Shown: positions 57,846-64,000 of the stretch, one piece after another
Layout: every line of letters begins with the position of its first letter
How positions within the stretch are numbered: position 1 is the first letter of the stretch
Origin: Codonopsis lanceolata
Lineage: Eukaryota > Streptophyta > Magnoliopsida > Asterales > Campanulaceae
NCBI GenBank assembly: GCA_013146195.2
Contig: CM028381.1
Location: 55,259,573-55,323,572 of the forward strand
Length of the DNA stretch: 64,000 bases
Direction of reading: 5' to 3'
Notes under the pieces: generated by a model
What the model was told of the DNA's origin: nothing
Databases searched by the model: none
Seen by the model: only the letters and a program-made list of their open reading frames with translations
Position numbers and translations under genes: made by a program

Positions 57846-59055
57846 TGATATCTTAAAAATTTACCTCGCAAGTGTACGGATCAATATAGAGTATAGTGTA
57901 CGGAAAGTAAGGGTCGACCCACAGAGACAATAAGTAACTAAAGAAAATAAACATATAACAATTATAACTAAGGGGGGTTTTGTTTGATTTATTTATGTAA
58001 CTAGATTATTCTACTGGAAAACAAGTAATCTAAATGAACAGTTATGCAACGCAGTAAACACAGTTTGTAAAGATCTAATGGTGGAGGAGAATCTAGGAAT
58101 AATGATTCACTTGTATCTACTATAATGTTCTTTTGTTTAATGTTTCAATCAATTAATCTTGAGTTTGTTCACGAAAGATTGGTATAGTTCGTTGAATTAT
58201 AATTCAGTCTCCATCCTAAATAATTCATCCGAGTATATACCTTTAAGAATAAGAACATAAGAACCGAATTCTAACTTATCACTCTCGTGCATCGATAGAT
58301 TTAATTTACCACAATGGTGAGCCAGTGTACGACATATAAATATGGCCGTGTAGTTATCCACACCTCTAGGTCTTTAACTATTGTGATACCATTCATTAGG
58401 AAAAAGTCATATAGAAAAGAGATTGATAAACACTGTGATGAACAAGACTTGATTGAATATGAAAACAAACTATTTGATACAAGTTACCTCCAATCCCTAG
58501 ATATAAGCGGTTAGTTCATCCTTGAAGATGAACCAATCAATTGGATGAAAGAATACGTGAATGATCTTCTTAAACTATGATTACAAGTAAGAAAAACTAT
58601 AAATTACAAGCAAAATTTGGATTATTTCCAACATAGAACTTAGGGCTACAAGGTTTGTATTTATACTAGAGTTTACAGGGAAAGAAGTAGAATTGGGATA
58701 AAATTCATGTCTTTCAAAGTCGGCTAACCTTGTGGGGACAAGGTCAGAACGTCATGCGACTGCAAGGCCTGCAGTTCCTTCGAGGCTGCTTTACTGGAGA
58801 CCTTGCGGGGGCAAGGTCTAAGGGGAGTACGGTTGCAAGGCCTGATCTTTTCTGGTCCTTCTTCTTTGCAACTTTTGCATTTTTCACCCTTCCTTCAATT
58901 CTTCACTTAAAGCCACACGAATTCCATAATTCCATCTAAAACCCTAAAATTCACAAATAAGCTCTAAAACACATATTAGTAGCCAAAAGCCTAGTGAAAT
59001 CACTATTTCTAAGCTTAATAAGTACCCTATAGATGCGTATAAAACACATCTATCA
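57846..59055 (-). mobile_element. 5' LTR of the Athila element
   Basis: On the minus strand it starts TGATAGATGTGTTTTATACG (59055) and ends GGTAAATTTTTAAGATATCA (57846), about 1.2 kb, directly before the primer-binding site. Termini TGATA and TATCA are inverted repeats. It includes a GC-rich block with two palindromes at 58728-58743 and 58801-58816. The other LTR is hidden by the gap. The only ORFs (58314-58514, 58730-58939) are short and unsupported. Confidence 0.8.
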
Positions 59056-59434
59056 CCTTTCCATTGATTCAATCACCTATTTATATAGCGAATTACAGTT
59101 AGGGCTACATAAGGAGTAGGGTACAAGAATCTCATACAATGAAGGAGTTATAATAAGGAAAGAACTAAATAAGGAGAGGAACTATATACGGTATTTACCA
59201 CTAATAATAATTACAAATATTATTATATAATAGACATTAGAGACAAGGTTTTGATCGAAGGTTGTGTCTATTAGAGCCGTCAAAATGAACCAAACTTGTT
59301 GGGTTCGTCCGCCCCGCCATATTAAAAAGGTAGGTTGGGTTTTAAAAGCACGACCCCGCCAAAAGGTGGGCTTTAGACCTAAACGGGTCACAGGTTAAGC
59401 GGGGCGCGGTGGGACGGGTTGGTCCGCCAAATTT

Positions 59435-59470
<36 letters not shown>

Positions 59471-59556
59471 ATATTGAAAAGCAGAAGTGGGGAGGGGAGG
59501 AATCTGACCCAATTATTGGTAAGACTTCTTTTAAGATTCAAATGGGATATATATTA
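59056..59556. other. Intergenic stretch, AT-rich, with a GC-rich repeat-like patch
   Basis: No gene seen. A patch at 59265-59430 (GAGCCGTCAAAATGAACC to GGGACGGGTTGGTCCGCC) resembles the GC-rich ends of plant hAT-type MITEs, but I cannot find paired termini. A (CA)n(TA)n microsatellite follows. Confidence 0.4.
59435..59471. repeat. Microsatellite (CA)n(TA)n
   Basis: About ten CA units followed by about eight TA units. Simple sequence repeat. Confidence 0.9.
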
Positions 59557-59812
59557 CTCCATCCGTCCTTAAATTATTGTCCTCCTTTTTTTTTCGTCCA
59601 TCCCAAAATAATTGTCCAGTTTGAAACTTACCTTTTTAGAACATCACTTTTACACTTTACCCTTACTTTTTCACCTTAATTTAATTATGGGTCACATACA
59701 CATGGGTTTTAAAGGAAATTATACATTAAACCAATATTAATAATCAAGTCAATTATTTTTTCTTAATCTGTGCAACGGGTCAACTAGGATGATAATTTAG
59801 GGACGAATGGAG
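59557..59812. mobile_element. Stowaway (Tc1/mariner) MITE
   Basis: A 256-base element with terminal inverted repeats beginning CTCCATCCGTCCTTAAATTA on the left and, reverse-complemented from the right, CTCCATTCGTCCCTAAATTA. It is flanked by TA on both sides (59555-59556 and 59813-59814). The ends match the Stowaway consensus CTCCCTCCGT. Non-coding. Confidence 0.88.
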
Positions 59813-61263
59813 TATATATATATTATACCAATAACCAATCATCCATCAATCCATCACTATCGGTCCATCACCCCCAATTAATCAGTACACTACACACTAT
59901 GGTACACTGTACACACCAGTACACTATAATTAAATAACTAATCTAGGTTGTTACTTGTTAGCCTGTTAGTATAATTTTAAGGAGAGAAACCCTACGACCT
60001 ACATTCTTTTCAATTGCAGGCTTGCAGCCATCACACTCCTTTTCTCTTCCTCCCTCTTATCCAAATATTTTCCTTCTCTCCACTCTCTCTATGACTTAGG
60101 CCTCAGTTCCTCACTACTATGGATCTCGGCCTGCAACAGAGCTTGGAAATTCAACGCGAGAGGCAGGCGAGTGGACGACGGCCACCCCCAAATTTTGGTG
60201 AGATTACTAGATTAGGGTTCGTAAATCGTAAGGAGTTTTTCCTTTTCTTCCTATGATTTTGCACTCTCCTTGTCCTCTTTATGGCGCGTGTTCGATGGCT
60301 TCTATCATGTTTTATGTATCCGTGTTGGGGGCATGGTGTAGCTATGAATCAATTTCTCAGATTCAACAATGGATGTCTCGCTCTTTGGCGGGTTGGTCCG
60401 TGTTGAAACATGAATGTTTAGAATGACTTAAATCTATTAATTAGACTTTATGAAATTAAAAAAGAAAGGATTCATAGAAACCCACCTGCTGAATTTAGAT
60501 CACTCTAATAGATATATCTAAGTAAAATTCAATAGGTTGAATTAATTAAGTCATGCATGATTTAGAAGACATTAGTTAGTTGTTAACTAAAATCAAAATT
60601 GATTAGACTTTAGCAAGTCTAAAGTTATATCTGTTGAACCCTTTAGCAGATATAATACAACTATTGTCTTATCCACTTAAGCAAGATTAACGTAGATTAA
60701 GTTAAGTCGTTTTATTTAAATAAATTACTCCTTCTACTTAAGTTTAGTCATCAACAGTTATCAGCTGTTGATATCTAAATACTAGTTTATCAACCACTAT
60801 GCTTTCCTATACCTCAAATCTCTATCTGTTGAACAATGTACGTTGTGGTAATACTGCGCTACAAATTATAATAAAGACTTTAACATCTTCAAGCTTTTGT
60901 TAAATGTTTCCAAAAAATAGTATCTTTAAAAACGCGTGGCCTTCACTCACATTTAACTTAATTCACTTAGCTAAAACAGCCTTTCGTTAAAAGATAAACT
61001 CATCTCTTGTATCAGCTAGCTGCTAGCTGCTGATGCTAAGTGTAAGTCAATGCTTGAATTGTTATTTTATCTACTTACACTTTCTCTCTTTTTGAATAAA
61101 ATATTTAAACAATTTCTTATATAAATCAAACAGTTTTTTAAACATTATATATGAAAAGCACTTTTTGGCCACACTCACGTATTTAATTCTTGGCCATCAA
61201 AAAAAAGAAAAGAAAACCTAATATCGCACACACTGAAGGTTCGATCTGATTCTCCAAAGTCCA
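59813..61263 (+). other. Intergenic or 5' gene region between the MITE and the LINE
   Basis: After the MITE come TATATATATATTATACC (possible TATA), CT-rich sequence (60030-60100) and an ATG at 60119, then T-rich sequence that could be an intron. From 60400 to 61200 I see only AT-rich DNA with short self-similar runs such as CAGCTAGCTGCTAGCTGCTG (61014). The end (61210-61263) is probably the 5' untranslated part of the LINE. Confidence 0.4.
60119..60197 (+). CDS. Possible first exon of an unidentified gene
   Basis: ATG at 60119 opens MDLGLQQSLEIQRERQASGR followed by RPPPNF and then a donor, TTTTG|GTGAGA, at 60198. Upstream is a CT-rich leader with a tiny upstream ORF (ATGACTTAG at 60091). TATA-like sequence lies about 300 bases upstream, at the MITE border. 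The context (promoter-like, leader, donor, T-rich intron-like DNA) is that of a plant gene start, but no second exon is identifiable and the peptide matches no family I know. Confidence 0.25.
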
Positions 61264-61269
61264 GTGTTC

Positions 61270-62386
61270 ATGGACGACGTTTTTCCTCCGGCACCACCAG
61301 ATCCCCCTCCGATCCCCAAACCAACTCCATTATCCTTTGCAGCTGCCCTTATTACCTCTCCCACGGTTCCATCTTTTGTCATTTCGCCTTCTTCTTATAA
61401 AGGAGAACATGCCCTTAAGCTCTCACCCGAAATCATAGAAACCCTAGCCAAACCTTACAGCCACGCCCTTATAGGAAAATTTTCCCATGGAAGGCCTTCA
61501 ATGGAAGCTACCCAAAAGTACTTCAATACCATAGGGCTCAAAGCAGCGTTCACAGTTGGACATTTGGACGTTAAGCATATTCTGATTCAAGTGCACCATG
61601 ATGAAGATTAACAAAGGCTATGGATTAAGGACCAGTGGTTGGGTAAGTATCCCATACGCGTTTTTAAGTGGTCGCCAAACTTTAGGCCAGATGTGGAGAG
61701 CTCTATAGTCCCTGTTTGGTTTGCACTTCCAGGCCTCCAGATTCATCTATTCAATAAATCAACATTGTTCTCTCTTGCTTCGTTATTTGGAAGATCTTTA
61801 ATGCTAGACCAACCAACTATATATATCTAACCCAACCAAGCGTTGCTCGCATCTACGTGGAAATCAATTTATTAAAAACATTCCCTAATAAGGTTTTGGT
61901 AGATTGTGGTTCTATCTTCCCCAATTTTTGGCAGCCTTTAGAGCCTAAAAATAAGACTCTCTATTGTAAGCATTGCCTCCGCCAAGGTCACCAAGAACTC
62001 AACTACAAGGTGAAAAATCTAGACCTAAAACCTCTTGAAGTCCTCAAGCCAAACCCTCCCCCAGTTCACCAGAGGTGGAAGCCTAAGAAAATTGATAAAT
62101 ACAATGATCAAGCTCAAGAAAACTACCATGCCGATGAAGATCTTGAACATGATACTGATGCTTTTGCAAAAGGTAAGGCTGTTGCTGCTCCTCCTTTTTC
62201 TCTGGAGCGAATGCCGAGAACAAGACATCTTCTCCCACCCCAAACCTGGAAATCGAATGAAACTTAGCTACTCATATTGATTTAGGTTCCTACCAAGTTA
62301 ACATGGTTATTAATTCTCAAGGGATGTCGTCAGTTCTTAACGGTTCTACAACCATTTAGGCCTCTCCTACACATAGGAATCATGTC
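61270..62386 (+). pseudogene. LINE ORF1 (DUF4283/CCHC), 5' part
   Basis: ATG at 61270 begins MDDVFPPAPPDPPPIPKPTP, a Pro-rich start. It is followed by a DUF4283-type domain (LSFAAALI, ALIGKFSHGRPSMEATQKYF, RLWIKDQWLGKYPIRVFKWS, VESSIVPVWFALPGLQIHLF) and a damaged zinc knuckle (CKHCLRQGHQELN, last Cys replaced) near 61965. Stops at 61609-61611 and near 61828 and a frame change near 61850 break it. Plant L1-type LINEs carry this kind of ORF1. The frame is interrupted at 62386 by another LINE and resumes at 63531. Confidence 0.8.
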
Positions 62387-63525
62387 TTTTTTTTTCTTTT
62401 TTTTTTTTTAAATAGGGACGGCACACTGCACAAATTTATTCAAATAAAAAATATAGCAAACAAAGAGGGGGACAACCAGCCTAACCCACAGCTGGGCGGA
62501 CAAAGGAGCCTTACCTCTAACCCAACAATAACAAGGAACCAACCAAAATAAAAACATTATCTACCTTTCCAAAACTTATGAAGACCCAAAATATCCTGGC
62601 GATAGGCACAAAGAACCTGACGAGGCAATTGCTCAATAGACCTGTAGGACAGACTAGACCTATGAGTATATGCCACCGAAGCCAAACTGTCTGCTACAGA
62701 ATTCCTTTCCCTATGAACATGATACACACGGTAACCATTACCAAAATCTTTGCAACTCTCCAGTTCGTACAGATACTTCCATGGAAGTTGATCAACTCCA
62801 TTAATACCCAAAGCCGCTGAATTAGAATCCGTCTCCACCTCTACTTTAGCCAAACCCAGCTCCCTACACATCCTAAGACCATAAACAAGGGCAGCGATCT
62901 CAGCAAACATATTTGTCCCATTACAAAAAAAGACTAAAAAGGCTGCTATAAGACTCCCATCGCCATCACGAATAATACCCCCACCTAAGCTCTCCCCATT
63001 TGAAGCCGACCCGTCTGTATTCAGTTTAAAACCCTCACGAGGTTTTTCCCATCGCATCCATCTCCCTCGGAGCTCCGGAACATTGATAATAGGAATATGA
63101 AGAGCTAACAGACTAGCCCTCCCAAGCCGTCCCACAGCAACAGTCGGCCTGTAAACACTGCCCATGTCCATAATCCCATGTCGAATACGCCGAAAAATAT
63201 TCTCAGCCACCATAGGATATCCTTCGAAAACTGCTTGACATCTGCTCTTCCAAATTTTCCAGCAACCGAAAATAAAAATGCCCATCAAAGTCGCACCAAG
63301 CTGAGATTTAGAGGGACAACGGCAGACCAAAGAATCAAATAACTGAGCCAGAGAACCTCGTAAAATCGGAGTATGAAATATCATAGCAAATCTCTCCCAA
63401 ATTGCTTGAGCAGTCTCCGAAAATAAAAACAGAAGAGAAATCGACTCCATCTCATGCGAATATGAACAACAAACGCATTTAGAAACAACAGGCACTCCTT
63501 TCCTTTGCAACTGGACATCCACCGG
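62387..63525 (-). mobile_element. 5'-truncated L1-type LINE inserted in LINE ORF1
   Basis: The element runs from 63525 leftwards and ends in a poly-A tail seen as a T run at 62387-62409. ATGTC flanks it on both sides (62382-62386 and 63526-63530). It retains the last part of ORF2. The surrounding ORF1 frame becomes continuous when it is removed. Length is 1139 bases. Confidence 0.85.
62557..63525 (-). CDS. LINE ORF2 C-terminus: zinc-binding RT segment and RNase H (truncated, open)
   Basis: A single open frame of over 320 codons, stop at 62557. It begins inside the zf-RVT domain (VDVQLQRKGVPVVSKCVCCS, then LFLFSETAQAIWERF). RNase H of the plant LINE class follows: LNTDGSASNGESLGGGIIRD (first Asp), AEIAALVYGLRMCRELGL (Glu), VEVETDSNSAALGI (Asp) and VHRERNSVADSLA (final His/Asp region). 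All four acidic residues appear present. The ATG within MDVQLQRKG is unlikely to be a real start; the frame is simply the surviving end of ORF2. Undamaged frame suggests a recent insertion. Confidence 0.85.
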   Translation of the reverse strand, partial: PVDVQLQRKGVPVVSKCVCCSYSHEMESISLLFLFSETAQAIWERFAMIFHTPILRGSLAQLFDSLVCRCPSKSQLGATLMGIFIFGCWKIWKSRCQAVFEGYPMVAENIFRRIRHGIMDMGSVYRPTVAVGRLGRASLLALHIPIINVPELRGRWMRWEKPREGFKLNTDGSASNGESLGGGIIRDGDGSLIAAFLVFFCNGTNMFAEIAALVYGLRMCRELGLAKVEVETDSNSAALGINGVDQLPWKYLYELESCKDFGNGYRVYHVHRERNSVADSLASVAYTHRSSLSYRSIEQLPRQVLCAYRQDILGLHKFWKGR

Positions 63526-63530
63526 ATGTC

Positions 63531-63780
63531 ACTTCTACTCTTTAGGATGAGAATGCTTCTTCAAATGACACGAATGGGCATGCTTCTCCTAACATATTCG
63601 TCATTCAAAATACCCTCAACAATGAAGAGGAAGAAGATAGAGCAATGTTGAATGCCCTAAATCTTGAGGTTCCTCTTCCACTTACTATTCCCAAATCAAA
63701 GCTTCCCATCCCTCCTACGGATAGACAAACTCGGTCACGATTAGTAAGCCCTCAGCCACTAATTCTCTTAATCATAATTA
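63531..63780 (+). pseudogene. LINE ORF1, 3' part
   Basis: The ORF1 frame continues after the nested LINE: DENASSNDTNGHASPNIFVI, NEEEEDRAMLNALNLEVPLP and a basic end TDRQTRSRL, with one TAG near 63544. It adjoins ORF2 at 63781. Confidence 0.75.
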
Positions 63781-64000
63781 ATGGATTGTAAGGCCCTCTT
63801 CCGGAATGTGCGTCGTATTGGTAATGAGCCCTCTGTTTGTTGTCTCAAGCAACTTGTCAAACTCCATAACATCATTGTTATTGCCATTTTCGAACCTATG
63901 TTGTAAAAGTCAACCTCATCACTCATAGTCTCAACTTCAGGTTTTCTTTCTCCAATTCTATTAGATCTATTTGGGTTTTTGTCAAAGCAAGCTTTACTTG
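63781..64000 (+). pseudogene. LINE ORF2 start (endonuclease), runs off the window
   Basis: ATG at 63781 opens MDCKALFRNVRRIGNEPSVC, then LKQLVKLHNIIVIAIFEPM. This corresponds to the apurinic endonuclease N-terminus of L1-type ORF2 (usual WNVRGIGN ... LKxLVKxHxxxxxxIxEP). A TAA at 63904-63906 and substitutions at expected Trp and Gly positions show it is inactive. The remainder lies outside the window. Confidence 0.75.

Noticed and set aside
59265..59430. GC-rich patch resembling a hAT-type MITE end
   Set aside because: Only one end-like motif is visible, without a matching inverted terminus or an 8-base duplication.

Overview
The window is repeat-dominated DNA from a flowering plant, probably a eudicot. 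Almost everything recognisable is transposable-element sequence: Ty1/copia elements of the Sirevirus (SIRE/Maximus) type, Ty3/gypsy chromoviruses of the Tekay/Del type, one Athila-type gypsy element, L1-type LINEs and two MITEs. No intact host gene was identified; two stretches (about 30.5-31.4 kb and 60.1 kb) could be remnants or exons of host genes. There are no rRNA, tRNA or CRISPR features that I can support.

Layout. 1-8089: 3' two thirds of Sirevirus C1 (+): decayed pol, then an extra gene with its own promoter-like leader and an intron after the ATG, then the 3' LTR. 8090-9366: integrase piece of another copia lineage. 9367-15720: Sirevirus C3 (+), with a partial 5' LTR, PBS, gag and start of protease, split by a 3.4-kb solo Tekay LTR (11427-14854) flanked by the 5-bp duplication GCTTG. 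15721-18934: 3' part of Tekay element G1 (-), whose LTR carries a 418-bp Tourist-like MITE. 18935-28504: Tekay element G2 (-), with truncated 3' LTR, pol, gag carrying an internal deletion, and complete 5' LTR. 28505-31461: unassigned DNA with possible exon remnants. 31462-41785: Sirevirus C4 (+), 5' LTR to the start of the 3' LTR, cut by a 100-N gap (41786-41885). 41886-59055: Athila element (-), whose integrase is split by complete Tekay element G3 (42201-52916). 59056-61263: intergenic DNA with a Stowaway MITE, a TATA sequence and a possible first exon. 61264-64000: LINE (+) whose ORF1 is interrupted by a 1.1-kb 5'-truncated LINE in the opposite orientation.

The nesting gives a relative chronology: the Athila element and the + strand LINE are older than the Tekay and LINE copies inside them; C3 is older than the solo LTR in its gag; G1 is older than the MITE in its LTR. 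G2 and G3 belong to one family and their LTRs are nearly identical, so they look recent. Most reading frames are broken. Many of the small differences between otherwise identical copies fall at CTG/CAG trinucleotides, which may be sequencing error at CHG-methylated sites, so individual frameshifts should not be over-read.

The most unusual signals are: (1) a dense series of perfect hairpins in the long 5' leader encoded by the Tekay LTRs, with compensatory base changes between families; (2) the post-pol gene of the Sireviruses, which has its own TATA box, a CT-rich leader, an intron placed directly after the ATG, a basic nuclear-localisation-like motif and a coiled coil, but no visible membrane segment; (3) a palindromic element at the same distance upstream of the TATA box in two diverged Tekay LTRs; (4) a covarying C-tract hairpin at the end of the Sirevirus LTRs.
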